A stretch of DNA of 64,000 bases, taken from assembly GCA_900766915.1 (NCBI GenBank), contig CAAFXE010000257.1:1-64000 (forward strand). Direction: 5' to 3'. Below, piece after piece: positions 32,488 through 42,267 of the stretch. The position numbers and the translations under genes were made by a program. The notes below the pieces were generated by a model. The model was not told the DNA's origin. It did not search any database and worked only from the letters and a program-made list of their open reading frames with translations. This stretch comes from Lachnospiraceae bacterium (GTDB lineage: Bacteria; Bacillota; Clostridia; Lachnospirales; Lachnospiraceae). The number at the start of each line of letters is the position of its first letter. Position 1 is the stretch's first letter.

Positions 32488-33366
32488 TTATTCAATATTC
32501 TGGATCTGCTCGCGAACCTTTTCAATCTCTGTTTTCAGTTCGATGGCACAATTAGATACTTCAAGGTCATTCGCCTTCGAAAGTATCGTATTGGCCTCAC
32601 GGTTCATTTCCTGTGCGATAAAATCCAGTTTTCTGCCTACAGCCCCACCGCTTTCCAGCGTTGTCTTTGTATGTTCGATATGACTTCTTAAACGGACGAT
32701 TTCTTCATCCACACAGATCTTATCCGCAAAAATCGTAACCTCTGTGGCAAGTCTGCTTTCTTCTATATGGCTGTCCGCCAAAAGCTCCTTCACCTTATCT
32801 TCCAGCTTTTTACGATATTCACTGATGATCTGAGGAGACCGCCGGGAAATAAAGTCCACATTGACCAGCATATGATCAAGCTTTTCCAGAAGATCGCGTT
32901 TTAAGTTTTCGCCTTCTTTAATTCTGGTATCCACAAACTGCTTGCAGGCACCTGTTAGAGCCCTCTCTAAAAGGATCCAAAGCTCCTCTTCATCAGCCTG
33001 AACCTCTTCCATAGACAGTACCTCAGGATAACGGGAAAGTGTGGAAACCCGGATATCATCCTCCAGACCAAACTCTTCTGCCATCTGTCTTAAGTATTTT
33101 AAATACTCTCCTGCCAGTTCCTGATTATATTTCAGCGAAAAATTGGTTTCTGCAGTATCTTCATAGGTAATAAAAAGATCTACTTTACCTCTCTGAATAT
33201 AATTTTTCATAAGATTTCTGATGGATGCATCGAAGAAATTTAATTTCTTCGGCATTTTCATATTCACATCAAGATATCTGTGATTTACAGATTTCATTTC
33301 AACTGTCAATTTTTTGCTGCCTTCGGAAATTTCACATCTCCCAAAGCCTGTCATGCTTTTTATCAT
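32488..33366 (-). CDS. yicC: YicC family endoribonuclease
   Basis: A 292-residue protein of the conserved YicC/YloC family, shown in recent studies to be an RNA endonuclease. MIKSMTGFGRCE at the N-terminus and the C-terminal KLDFIAQEMNREANTILSKAND are the family signatures. It leads the yicC-gmk-rpoZ operon from a promoter (33414-33442) that overlaps the divergent rqcH promoter. Its in vivo targets are unknown. Confidence 0.9.
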   Translation of the reverse strand: MIKSMTGFGRCEISEGSKKLTVEMKSVNHRYLDVNMKMPKKLNFFDASIRNLMKNYIQRGKVDLFITYEDTAETNFSLKYNQELAGEYLKYLRQMAEEFGLEDDIRVSTLSRYPEVLSMEEVQADEEELWILLERALTGACKQFVDTRIKEGENLKRDLLEKLDHMLVNVDFISRRSPQIISEYRKKLEDKVKELLADSHIEESRLATEVTIFADKICVDEEIVRLRSHIEHTKTTLESGGAVGRKLDFIAQEMNREANTILSKANDLEVSNCAIELKTEIEKVREQIQNIE

Positions 33367-33413
33367 ACTTTTTTCCTCTGGTTGGTGATAAATTAACTAC
33401 CACATACGGATTC

Positions 33414-33442
33414 ATTATAGTTGATTTACAAATCATCGTCAA
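33414..33442 (-). promoter_or_regulatory. yicC promoter
   Basis: On the minus strand TTGACG (33442-33437), 17-bp spacer and perfect TATAAT (33419-33414). It overlaps the divergent promoter at 33421-33449 over nearly its whole length. Confidence 0.75.
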
Positions 33443-33449
33443 GTATAAT
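33421..33449 (+). promoter_or_regulatory. rqcH promoter
   Basis: TTGATT (33421-33426), 17-bp spacer and perfect TATAAT (33444-33449). Confidence 0.72.
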
Positions 33450-33492
33450 AGATAAGCGTTAAACTGCAAACACTCTTATTGGAGGATTGATT

Positions 33493-35232
33493 ATGGCTTT
33501 TGATGGAATTACCATTGCAAATATAACAAAAGAATTAAAGACCCTTCTCACCGGCGGACGCATCCGCAAGATTGCCCAACCGGAAAATGACGAACTCATT
33601 CTGACCATCAAATCAACAGAAGGAACCTTTCGCCTGTTAATCAGCGCCAGTGCTTCCCTTCCTTTGATCTACCTGACAGAAAGCAACAAACCAAGTCCCT
33701 TAACTGCTCCGAATTTTTGCATGCTTCTTCGCAAGCATATTGAAAACGGACGCATCACCTGCATCTCCCAGCCGGGACTGGAACGAATCATTCGTTTTGA
33801 TATTGAACATTTAGACGAGCTTGGAGATCTGCGTCAGAAAACTCTGGTAGTGGAAATCATGGGCAAGCACAGCAATATTATCTTCTGTGACGAAAACAAC
33901 CGGATCATTGACAGTATCAAGCATGTGTCATCCCAGATGAGTTCTGTCAGGGAAGTACTACCCGGCAGAACCTATTTTATCCCGGAAACCACCGAAAAGG
34001 CAGATCCATTGGCTCTTACTTTGGAAAGCTTTCAGGCAATGATCGGTTCCAAATCCACGAAGCTTGCCAAGGCTCTTTATACCTCCTACACCGGCATCAG
34101 CCCCGTGGCAGCCAATGAGGTCGTATTTCGAAGCGGTCTTAATACAGAAATGTCCGGAAATGCTCTTTCAGAAACGGAAATCCTTCATTTCTACAAAATC
34201 TTTTCCTATTTCATGGAAGATGTGGCCTGCGGAAATTTTACCCCCAACATTGTGTATGAAGGACGTACCCCAAAGGAATATGCCTCCCTCCCTCTGACTA
34301 TGTATCAGGATCTTCAGACGGTAAACCATCCGGATATCTCACACCTTCTGGAAACCTATTACGCACAGCGCAGTACCGTTACAAGAATCCGGCAGCGTTC
34401 CACAGATCTTCGAAAAGTAGTACAAAATGCACTGGAGCGAAGCCGCAAAAAATATGACCTGCAGGCAAAGCAGCTTGAGGACACCGGGAAGCGTGAGAAT
34501 TACCGCATTTACGGAGAGCTTTTAACTACTTATGGCTACAGTTCCGCACCGGGTGCAAGATCACTGGACGTATTAAACTATTATACAAACGAGGAAATCA
34601 CCATTCCTTTAGACCCTCAGCTGACTGCTTTGGAAAATGCAAAAAAATATTTTGACAAATACAGCAAACTCAAGCGTACCTACGAGGCTGTTACAGAACT
34701 TTTAAAGGAAACAGGGAACGAGGTGGCCCATCTTGAAAGCATCAGCACCGCTTTGGACATTGCCCTGTCGGAGGAGGATCTTGTGGAGATCAAAGAAGAG
34801 CTGATGGAATATGGATATATTAAAAAGCGTCAGGCAGGCAGCAAACGCCCGAAGATCACCTCCAAACCTTTCCATTATCTTTCTTCTGACGGATACCATA
34901 TGTATGTAGGAAAAAACAATTTCCAGAATGAAGAGCTGACCTTCCATTTTGCTGTCGGAGGCGACTGGTGGTTTCATGCCAAAGGGGTGCCCGGCTCCCA
35001 TGTTATTGTAAAAGCACAGGGAGAAGAGGAGCTGCCGGACACCACCTTCGAAGAAGCAGGACGTCTGGCCGCCTACTATTCCCAGAACCGTGATAACGAA
35101 AAGGTGGAGATCGATTATATCCAGAAGAAGCACATCAAAAAGCCTAAGGGCGGAAAGCCGGGCTTTGTGATCTATCACACCAATTACTCTCTCATGATCG
35201 ACCCCGATATTTCAAATATCCGGCAAATCTGA
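33493..35232 (+). CDS. rqcH: NFACT family protein RqcH (FbpA-like)
   Basis: Bacterial NEMF/Rqc2 homologue that binds obstructed 50S ribosomal subunits and adds C-terminal alanine tails to stalled nascent chains. It was earlier called fibronectin-binding protein. 579 residues from ATG at 33493 (GGAGG 7 bp upstream). N-terminal NFACT-N domain with MAFDGITIANITKELKTLL (first 19) and RKIAQP, helix-hairpin-helix and coiled coil in the middle (about residues 290-430), and C-terminal NFACT-R domain with FHAKGVPGSHVI and DIDYIQKKHIKKPKGGKPG-type basic segment. It is monocistronic with its own promoter and a long terminator. Confidence 0.9.
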   Translation: MAFDGITIANITKELKTLLTGGRIRKIAQPENDELILTIKSTEGTFRLLISASASLPLIYLTESNKPSPLTAPNFCMLLRKHIENGRITCISQPGLERIIRFDIEHLDELGDLRQKTLVVEIMGKHSNIIFCDENNRIIDSIKHVSSQMSSVREVLPGRTYFIPETTEKADPLALTLESFQAMIGSKSTKLAKALYTSYTGISPVAANEVVFRSGLNTEMSGNALSETEILHFYKIFSYFMEDVACGNFTPNIVYEGRTPKEYASLPLTMYQDLQTVNHPDISHLLETYYAQRSTVTRIRQRSTDLRKVVQNALERSRKKYDLQAKQLEDTGKRENYRIYGELLTTYGYSSAPGARSLDVLNYYTNEEITIPLDPQLTALENAKKYFDKYSKLKRTYEAVTELLKETGNEVAHLESISTALDIALSEEDLVEIKEELMEYGYIKKRQAGSKRPKITSKPFHYLSSDGYHMYVGKNNFQNEELTFHFAVGGDWWFHAKGVPGSHVIVKAQGEEELPDTTFEEAGRLAAYYSQNRDNEKVEIDYIQKKHIKKPKGGKPGFVIYHTNYSLMIDPDISNIRQI

Positions 35233-35252
35233 CCATGATTATTTCGTAAACC

Positions 35253-35299
35253 AAAAGGGCATCCAGCTTAAGAAACTTTCTTAAGCTGGATGCCCTTTT
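35253..35299. terminator. bidirectional terminator between rqcH and serA
   Basis: Perfect 23-bp arms (35253-35275, 35277-35299) around a single base, beginning AAAAGGGCATCC and ending in a T run. Confidence 0.88.
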
Positions 35300-35310
35300 T
35301 CTTTATTTTT

Positions 35311-35354
35311 TGTATCTGTTCAATACTTCGTGATCGTGGCTTCTAAACAGTTAC
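35311..35354. repeat. GTAACTGTTC-type intergenic repeat, diverged
   Basis: CTGTT (35316-35320) and AACAG (35346-35350) with the shared block GGCTTCT(A)AACAGTTAC. It aligns with the 21069-21112 element across about 38 bp. Confidence 0.5.
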
Positions 35355-35360
35355 CATCTC

Positions 35361-36521
35361 TTAGATCACACGTACTCTTAAGACGCCTTCAATGTTGCTC
35401 ATTTTTTCAATAGCTGCTTCACTTGGCTTATCGGAAAGATCAAACATGGAATATGCGTAATCTCCACGGCTGGCATTGGTCATATGCTCAATGTTTAAAT
35501 CTTCTTCTGTGAAGATATCTGTAAACTGGTTCAGCATATTTTTGATATTCTTATGGCAGATAGCCACACGACAGAACTCTCCGGCTACACCCATATCACA
35601 GTTTGGATAGTTCACAGAATTGATGATATTACCGTTTTCCAGGTAATTTCTGATTTCGTCTGCTGCCATAGCCGCACAGTTATCTTCTGCTTCCTCTGTA
35701 GAAGCTCCCAGATGTGGGGTTACGATTGCACCCTTCACACCTGCAACAGTGGGATTCGGGAAATCTGTCACATAGTGTCTTACTTTACCGTCTGCTAAAG
35801 CTGCTACCATATCTTTTTCATCTACCAGAAGGTCCCTTGCATAGTTTAATACTACCACGCCCTCTTTCATCATATCGATGGCAGCCTTATTGATCATGCC
35901 TTTTGTGCTGTCCATCAGCGGCACATGAATGGTAATGTAATCGCACTGTTTATAAATATCTTCTACATTTTTAATGTGATTGATGTGTCTGGACAGGCTC
36001 CATGCTGCCTTTACAGAAATGTACGGGTCATAACCATACACTTCCATCCCTAAATGAACCGCCGTGTTAGCAACCTGAACACCGATGGCACCAAGACCGA
36101 TAACACCCAGCTTTTTACCCTGAAGCTCGCATCCTGCAAAGCGTTTCTTTTCTTTTTCTGTCAGCTTCGCAATATCCTCATTCTGTCTTTCAGACTGTAC
36201 CCAGTTGGCACCGCCTACAATATCACGGGATGCCAGGAACATTCCGGCAATGACAAGTTCTTTTACCGCATTGGCATTGGCACCGGGTGTGTTAAATACC
36301 ACGATACCGTAATCAGCACATTTTGTTAAAGGAATATTGTTCACACCTGCACCGGCTCTTGCGATTACCTTCAGGTTTTCGCCAAATTCCATATCATGCA
36401 TGGCAGCACTTCTTACAAGCACTGCATCCGCATCATTCATATTTTCAACTTTTTCATATTTTTCATCAAAAACATCCAGTCCCGCACGTGAAATGGCATT
36501 TAAGCAATGATACTGATACAT
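35361..36521 (-). CDS. serA: D-3-phosphoglycerate dehydrogenase
   Basis: First step of serine synthesis, oxidising 3-phosphoglycerate with NAD+. 386 residues from the ATG at 36521, one base after the serC stop, with GAGGAG 9 bp upstream; the ATG at 36530 is too close to that site. The N-terminal substrate domain, Rossmann motif GLGAIGVQVANTA (about residues 147-159), catalytic His in THLGAS (about 279) and a C-terminal ACT-like domain (LNIEHMTNASRGDYAYSMFDL start) are seen. Last gene of the leuB-ilvD-ilvB-serC-serA operon. Confidence 0.93.
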   Translation of the reverse strand: MYQYHCLNAISRAGLDVFDEKYEKVENMNDADAVLVRSAAMHDMEFGENLKVIARAGAGVNNIPLTKCADYGIVVFNTPGANANAVKELVIAGMFLASRDIVGGANWVQSERQNEDIAKLTEKEKKRFAGCELQGKKLGVIGLGAIGVQVANTAVHLGMEVYGYDPYISVKAAWSLSRHINHIKNVEDIYKQCDYITIHVPLMDSTKGMINKAAIDMMKEGVVVLNYARDLLVDEKDMVAALADGKVRHYVTDFPNPTVAGVKGAIVTPHLGASTEEAEDNCAAMAADEIRNYLENGNIINSVNYPNCDMGVAGEFCRVAICHKNIKNMLNQFTDIFTEEDLNIEHMTNASRGDYAYSMFDLSDKPSEAAIEKMSNIEGVLRVRVI

Positions 36522-36522
36522 A

Positions 36523-37605
36523 TTACGCATTCTCCTCTTCAAACTTCTTCATAAATTCCACCAAAGCTTTGACACCTTCCATTGGCATTGCATTGTAAAT
36601 GCTTGCTCTCATACCGCCAACACTTCTGTGACCTTTTAAATTTTCAAAGCCTGCTGCTTTTGCCTCTTTGACAAATTTTGCATCCAGTTCCTTGTCGCCT
36701 GTTACAAAGGGCACATTCATCAAAGAACGGTCTTCCTTGCGTACAGTTCCCTTAAAAAGCTTGCTCTCATCCAGGAAATCATAGAGAAGTTTTGCTTTTT
36801 CTTCATTGCGCTGTTTCATCACTTCCAGACCGCCCATGTTCTTTAACCATTTAAACACTTTACCGCATACATAAATGTTAAAACAGTTTGGTGTATTGTA
36901 CATGGAACCGTTGTCATCATGGATCTTGTATCTCATCATGGTCGGTGTTCCGGGAAGAACATCTTCTGTAATAAGATCTTCACGGATAATGGCAATGACC
37001 ATACCTGCAGGACCTACATTTTTCTGTACACCGCCGTAAATGATTCCGTATTTGGATACATCTACCGGTTCAGATAAAAAGCAGGAGGAAACATCTGCCA
37101 CCAGTGTTTTTCCCTTGGTATTTGGCAATGTCTTATATTTTGTACCATAAATAGTATTGTTTTCACAAATATAAACGTAATCCGCATCTTCGCTGATGGG
37201 AAGGTCGGAGCAGTCCGGTATATAAGAGAATGTCTCATCTTCTGAAGATGCGATCTTATTTGCCTGACCGTATTTCTTTGCCTCCTCATAAGCTTTCTTT
37301 GCCCACTGTCCGGTAACGATATAATCTGCAACCTTGTTTTTCATCAGATTCATGGGAATCATGGCAAACTGTAAGGATGCACCACCCTGTAAGAACAGAA
37401 CTCTGTAGTTATCCGGAATGTTCATCAGCTCTCTTAAATCCTTTTCAGCCTCGTCAATGATTGCCTGAAAAGCAGGGCTTCTGTGGCTCATTTCCAGAAC
37501 AGACATGCCTGTACCGTTGCAGTCTAACATTTCAGCTGCAATTTCCTTTAATACTTCTTCCGGTAACACGGCCGGACCTGCGGAAAAGTTATAGACTCTA
37601 CTCAT
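36523..37605 (-). CDS. serC: phosphoserine aminotransferase
   Basis: Second step of serine synthesis, transferring the amino group of glutamate to 3-phosphohydroxypyruvate. 360 residues; FSAGPAVLPEEVLKE near the start, PLP lysine in YGGVQKNVGPAGM (Lys about 194) and the C-terminal GHRSVGGMRASIYNAMP motif (about 328-344) are characteristic. It is coupled to serA by one base and preceded by a hairpin (37628-37651) after ilvB. Confidence 0.95.
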   Translation of the reverse strand: MSRVYNFSAGPAVLPEEVLKEIAAEMLDCNGTGMSVLEMSHRSPAFQAIIDEAEKDLRELMNIPDNYRVLFLQGGASLQFAMIPMNLMKNKVADYIVTGQWAKKAYEEAKKYGQANKIASSEDETFSYIPDCSDLPISEDADYVYICENNTIYGTKYKTLPNTKGKTLVADVSSCFLSEPVDVSKYGIIYGGVQKNVGPAGMVIAIIREDLITEDVLPGTPTMMRYKIHDDNGSMYNTPNCFNIYVCGKVFKWLKNMGGLEVMKQRNEEKAKLLYDFLDESKLFKGTVRKEDRSLMNVPFVTGDKELDAKFVKEAKAAGFENLKGHRSVGGMRASIYNAMPMEGVKALVEFMKKFEEENA

Positions 37606-37627
37606 TTTTTCATATCTCCTCTTTTAT

Positions 37628-37651
37628 GGGCAGCTAAAACAAGCTGCCCTT
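37628..37651 (-). other. intercistronic stem-loop upstream of serC
   Basis: GGGCAGCT and AGCTGCCC arms around a 6-base loop. No T run on the coding strand, so it is probably not a terminator but a processing or stability element separating branched-chain and serine genes. Confidence 0.5.
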
Positions 37652-37673
37652 TGTATCTTATTATATGCAAGTA

Positions 37674-39359
37674 CTACGCTTCCTGATTTTTCAAATCTTC
37701 TGCATCAAAAGCTTCGATGATCGGTGCTCCTGCCGGTACCATAGGGAATACCTTGTCATCACTGTCAATGACACATTCGATCACTACCGGTTTTCCTGAT
37801 GCGATGGCAGTTTCCAATGCAGGACCCATTTCCTCTTTTTTGGTAACACGGATGCCCATACAGCCAAGACCCTCTGCCACTTTGATGAAATCTACGGAAT
37901 CATTTAAGACTGTCTGGGAATAACGTTTTCCATAGAACAGTGTCTGCCACTGGCGAACCATACCAAGCACATGGTTATTAATTACCACCTGGATAATCGG
38001 GATCTGGTATCTGGAGGCTGTTGCAAGCTCATTTAAGTTCATACGGAAGCAGCCGTCTCCTGCAATGTTAATGACTGTTTTACCCGGACAGGCAACCTTG
38101 GCACCGATACATGCTCCAAGCCCGTAACCCATGGTACCCAAACCACCGGATGTTAACAGGGTATGGGGCTTCGTATATTTATAATACTGTGCCGCCCACA
38201 TCTGGTGCTGTCCTACATCTGTGGAAATAATTGCCTCTCCCTTCGTCACGCGATAGATTTCCTCAATGATGTATGGACCTGTCAGAACAGAATGATCATA
38301 GGTCAGCGGATATTTTTCCTGTAACTGTACGATCTGATCATTCCAGCCATCTCTGGCCCTTTCATGAACCATCGGAAGAAGGCGTGTTAATACTTCCTTT
38401 ACATCCCCGATGATGGCCTCATGAACCATGATGTTTTTGTTGATCTCCGCAGGATCAATATCGATCTGAATGATCTTTGCCTTTGGCACAAATTTTTTGG
38501 CATTTCCAATGACGCGGTCACTGAAACGTGCACCGATCACGACTACCACATCTGCCTGGTGAATACCAAAGTTAGCAACTTTTGTACCATGCATACCGAT
38601 CATACCGGTGTATAATTCATCCGTTCCCGGGAAAGCACCTTTTCCCATGAGAGAATCTGCTACCGGAGCATTTAACTTATGGGCAAATGCCGAAACTTCT
38701 TCGGAAGCTTCAGAAATCACTGCGCCGCCGCCCACCAAAAGGAACGGTCTCTTTGCCCTGTTGATCATCTCTGCAGCTTTTTCAAGATCTGCTTCCACGA
38801 TAGTCTCAGATACTCGTTTGATCGGTTCCGGAATCATCGGCTCGAATTCGCATTTGTTTGCGGTGGCATCCTTCGTAATATCCACAAGCACAGGACCCGG
38901 ACGGCCGGACTGTGCGATCTTAAAGGCTCTTCTTAATTTATCTGCCAGGCATTCGGTAGTTCTGACAATGAAGTTATGTTTTGTAATCGGCATGGTCACA
39001 CCGGCAATGTCAATTTCCTGGAAACTGTCTTTTCCAAGAAGTGACTTTGCCACATTACAGGTAATGGCTACCATCGGAATGGAATCCATATAAGCAGTAG
39101 CAATCCCTGTTACCAGATTTGTTGCACCCGGACCGCTGGTTGCAAAACAAACACCGACTTTTCCGGTGGCTCTTGCATAACCGTCTGCAGCATGGGCAGC
39201 TCCCTGTTCATGAGAAGTCAGAATATGTGTGATCTCATCGCTATGTTTATATAATTCATCATAAATGTTCAGAATTGTTCCGCCCGGATACCCGAAAATT
39301 GTATCCACGCCCTGTTCTTTCAAACATTCAATGACAATTTCTGCACCTGTTAATAACAT
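37674..39359 (-). CDS. ilvB: acetolactate synthase large subunit
   Basis: ThDP-dependent enzyme making acetolactate or acetohydroxybutyrate, first common step of valine, leucine and isoleucine synthesis. 561 residues. N-terminal FGYPGGTILNIYDEL with catalytic Glu in SHEQGAAHAADGYARATG-type segment (about 47-64), and the ThDP/Mg motif GDGCFRMNLNELATAS (about 440-455) are seen. No regulatory subunit gene (ilvN) is adjacent in this operon. It is the third gene of the operon. Confidence 0.95.
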   Translation of the reverse strand: MLLTGAEIVIECLKEQGVDTIFGYPGGTILNIYDELYKHSDEITHILTSHEQGAAHAADGYARATGKVGVCFATSGPGATNLVTGIATAYMDSIPMVAITCNVAKSLLGKDSFQEIDIAGVTMPITKHNFIVRTTECLADKLRRAFKIAQSGRPGPVLVDITKDATANKCEFEPMIPEPIKRVSETIVEADLEKAAEMINRAKRPFLLVGGGAVISEASEEVSAFAHKLNAPVADSLMGKGAFPGTDELYTGMIGMHGTKVANFGIHQADVVVVIGARFSDRVIGNAKKFVPKAKIIQIDIDPAEINKNIMVHEAIIGDVKEVLTRLLPMVHERARDGWNDQIVQLQEKYPLTYDHSVLTGPYIIEEIYRVTKGEAIISTDVGQHQMWAAQYYKYTKPHTLLTSGGLGTMGYGLGACIGAKVACPGKTVINIAGDGCFRMNLNELATASRYQIPIIQVVINNHVLGMVRQWQTLFYGKRYSQTVLNDSVDFIKVAEGLGCMGIRVTKKEEMGPALETAIASGKPVVIECVIDSDDKVFPMVPAGAPIIEAFDAEDLKNQEA

Positions 39360-39387
39360 CTTTTTTCCCCTTTGTAACTACAAGAAT

Positions 39388-41049
39388 TTATTTTTCCAGA
39401 ATTGCTCCTCTGTTTCCTGAGGTAACCATTTTTGCATAACGAGCAAGGTATCCGGTGGTTACCTTCGGTTCTCTCGGCTGCCATTTTGCACGGCGCGCTT
39501 CCAGTTCCTCATCAGAAACTGCCAGTTCCAGTTTATTTTCCGGAATATTGATCTTAATGACGTCACCTTCTTCTACCAAAGCGATGGGACCGCCCACAGC
39601 AGCTTCCGGTGATACATGTCCGATGGAAGCACCGCGGCTGGCACCACTGAAACGTCCGTCTGTAATAAGCGCAACAGAAGAACCAAGCCCCATTCCTGCA
39701 ATAGCTGAAGTCGGGTTTAACATTTCTCTCATACCAGGGCCGCCTTTAGGTCCTTCATAACGGATGACCACCACATCTCCTGCTACGATCTTGCCGCCTT
39801 TGATGGCATCAATGGCATCTTCTTCACAGTCAAATACTCTTGCAGGTCCTTCATGAACCATCATTTCCGGAACAACTGCGGAACGTTTTACAACGCCGGT
39901 ATCCGGTGCAAGATTTCCTTTTAACACTGCAATACCGCCGGTCTGGCTGTATGGATTTTCCACTGGTCTGATAACTTCCGGATTTTTATTGATACATCCT
40001 GCAATGTTTTCTCCCAGAGTTTTTCCGGTTGCAGTCATACATTCTGTATAAAGCAGTCCTTTTTTATTTAATTCATTCATCACTGCGTACACACCGCCGG
40101 CTTCATTTAAATCTTCCATGTAGGTCGGACCTGCCGGTGCCAGATGACAAAGGTTCGGGGTTCTTGCACTGACTTCATTGGCAATTTCCATATTCAGTTC
40201 CACGCCTGCTTCATGGGCGATTGCCGGAAGATGCAGCATACTGTTGGTAGAGCATCCCAGTGCCATATCTACTGTCAGAGCATTCATAAATGCTTTTTCA
40301 TTCATAATATCACGAGGACGGATATTCTTTTCCAGAAGCTCCATTACCTTCATACCTGCATGTTTTGCAAGTTTGATTCTTTCGGAATAAACTGCCGGGA
40401 TCGTACCGTTTCCGCGAAGTCCCATACCAAGTGCTTCTGTTAAGCAGTTCATACTGTTTGCAGTGTACATACCGGAGCAGGATCCGCAGGTCGGACAAAC
40501 ATTACATTCAAATTCCTTTACATCCTCTTCTGTCATCGTACCTGCCGCGTAGGAGCCTACAGCCTCGAACATGCTGGAAAGACTTCTCTTCTTTCCTCTG
40601 ACATGACCTGCCAACATCGGACCACCGCTGACAAAAATTGTAGGAACATTGACTCTGGCTGCCGCCATTAAAAGTCCCGGTACATTTTTGTCACAGTTTG
40701 GCACCATCACCAGTGCATCAAACTGATGTGCCATTGCCATACATTCTGTAGAATCGGCAATGAGGTCTCTCGTTACCAGAGAATATTTCATGCCGGTATG
40801 TCCCATGGCAATTCCGTCACAAACTGCAATGGCCGGAAATACGATCGGTGTTCCTCCTGCCATGGCTACGCCTAATTTGACAGCTTCCACAATCTTGTCA
40901 AGATTCATATGTCCCGGAACGATCTCATTGTAAGAGCTTACGATACCAACCAGTGGTTTTTTCATCTCTTCTTCTGTCAGTCCCAGTGCATTAAACAAGC
41001 TTCTGTGAGGTGCCTGCTGCATACCCAACTTTACTGCATCACTTCTCAT
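39388..41049 (-). CDS. ilvD: dihydroxy-acid dehydratase
   Basis: Fe-S enzyme dehydrating dihydroxyisovalerate and dihydroxymethylvalerate in branched-chain amino-acid synthesis. 553 residues. Cluster cysteines are in VPNCDKNVPG (about 118-127) and CPTCGSCSGMYTANSMN (about 188-204); a catalytic serine region is GRFSGASRGASIGH (about 468-481). It lies 29 bp downstream of leuB and 28 bp upstream of ilvB. Confidence 0.96.
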   Translation of the reverse strand: MRSDAVKLGMQQAPHRSLFNALGLTEEEMKKPLVGIVSSYNEIVPGHMNLDKIVEAVKLGVAMAGGTPIVFPAIAVCDGIAMGHTGMKYSLVTRDLIADSTECMAMAHQFDALVMVPNCDKNVPGLLMAAARVNVPTIFVSGGPMLAGHVRGKKRSLSSMFEAVGSYAAGTMTEEDVKEFECNVCPTCGSCSGMYTANSMNCLTEALGMGLRGNGTIPAVYSERIKLAKHAGMKVMELLEKNIRPRDIMNEKAFMNALTVDMALGCSTNSMLHLPAIAHEAGVELNMEIANEVSARTPNLCHLAPAGPTYMEDLNEAGGVYAVMNELNKKGLLYTECMTATGKTLGENIAGCINKNPEVIRPVENPYSQTGGIAVLKGNLAPDTGVVKRSAVVPEMMVHEGPARVFDCEEDAIDAIKGGKIVAGDVVVIRYEGPKGGPGMREMLNPTSAIAGMGLGSSVALITDGRFSGASRGASIGHVSPEAAVGGPIALVEEGDVIKINIPENKLELAVSDEELEARRAKWQPREPKVTTGYLARYAKMVTSGNRGAILEK

Positions 41050-41078
41050 AATCTTTCTCCCCTCTTATTCCGTATTTA

Positions 41079-42161
41079 TTAAACTCTCTCTGCGATGAGA
41101 TCACCCATACGGGTAGTTCCTACTAATGTACAACCCTCAGACATAATATCCTTTGTACGGTAACCATCCTTTAAGACCTGACGGACTGCTGCTTCCACTG
41201 CATCTGCTTCCCTGTCAAGATCAAAGGTAAAGCGAAGCATCATGGCTGCGGAAAGAATGGTTGCGATCGGGTTTGCAATATCCAATCCTGCAATATCCGG
41301 AGCAGAACCGTGACTTGGCTCATAAAGGCCAAACTTTGTATCATTTAAGCTGGCTGAGGATAACATTCCAATGGAACCTGTTACCATACTTGCTTCATCC
41401 GATAAAATGTCTCCGAACATATTCTCTGTTAAGATCACATCAAACTGTGCCGGGTCTTTTACCAGCTGCATGGCACAGTTGTCAACCAGCATGTGCTCTA
41501 AAGTTACTTCCGGATAATCCGCAGCTACTTCTTCCACAACCTTTCTCCAGAGGCGGGAGGAATCCAGCACATTTGCCTTATCTACGGAGGTCACCTTTTT
41601 GCGGCGTTTCATCGCAATATCAAAACCGCGTTTTGCAATACGTCTGATTTCATTTTCGTTATAGGTAAGGGTATCTACTGCCCTCATACAGCCGTCCACA
41701 CATTCTGTCTTTCTTTCTCCAAAGTAAAGACCGCCGGTCAGCTCTCTCATGATCATCATATCAAATCCGTCGCCAATGATGTCATCTCTCAAAGGACAGG
41801 CATCTCTTAATTCATCATAAAGATAAGCCGGTCTTAAATTTGCAAACAGATTTAAAGATTTTCTGATTTTTAAAAGTCCTGCCTCCGGTCTCTTATCCGG
41901 GGTCAGTTTGTACCATGGAGAGGTTTTCGCATCTCCTCCGATGGATCCCATCAAAACCGCATCACTCATCTTTGCTGTCTCGATAGCTTCCTCTGTCAGC
42001 GGAACTCCGTGAACATCAATGGATGCTCCTCCCATCAGCACTTCCGTGTAATTGAATGTATGACCGTATCTGGCAGCTACCACATCCAATACCTTTCTTG
42101 CTTCTCTGACGATTTCAGGACCGATTCCATCTCCCGAAATCACTGCAATCTTACATTCCAT
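41079..42161 (-). CDS. leuB: 3-isopropylmalate dehydrogenase
   Basis: NAD+-dependent oxidative decarboxylation of 3-isopropylmalate in leucine synthesis. 360 residues from ATG at 42161 (AGGAGAT upstream). Motifs: GDGIGPEIV (about 9-17), RELTGGLYFGERKTE (about 136-150) and NMFGDILSDEASMVTGS (about 236-252). Leads the operon from promoter 42206-42234. leuA/leuCD are not in the window. Confidence 0.95.
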   Translation of the reverse strand: MECKIAVISGDGIGPEIVREARKVLDVVAARYGHTFNYTEVLMGGASIDVHGVPLTEEAIETAKMSDAVLMGSIGGDAKTSPWYKLTPDKRPEAGLLKIRKSLNLFANLRPAYLYDELRDACPLRDDIIGDGFDMMIMRELTGGLYFGERKTECVDGCMRAVDTLTYNENEIRRIAKRGFDIAMKRRKKVTSVDKANVLDSSRLWRKVVEEVAADYPEVTLEHMLVDNCAMQLVKDPAQFDVILTENMFGDILSDEASMVTGSIGMLSSASLNDTKFGLYEPSHGSAPDIAGLDIANPIATILSAAMMLRFTFDLDREADAVEAAVRQVLKDGYRTKDIMSEGCTLVGTTRMGDLIAERV

Positions 42162-42205
42162 TTTTTCATCTCCTAAAAAAGTATACAAAAAAATATATTG
42201 TATCT

Positions 42206-42234
42206 ACTATAGCTCATGTACTTTAATATTGCAA
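42206..42234 (-). promoter_or_regulatory. leuB operon promoter
   Basis: On the minus strand TTGCAA (42234-42229), 17-bp spacer and TATAGT (42211-42206). The leader to leuB is only about 38 nt, too short for a T-box or peptide attenuator. Confidence 0.65.
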
Positions 42235-42267
42235 CCCCTTAAAGTATTTCGATATTTTTTTAACAAT

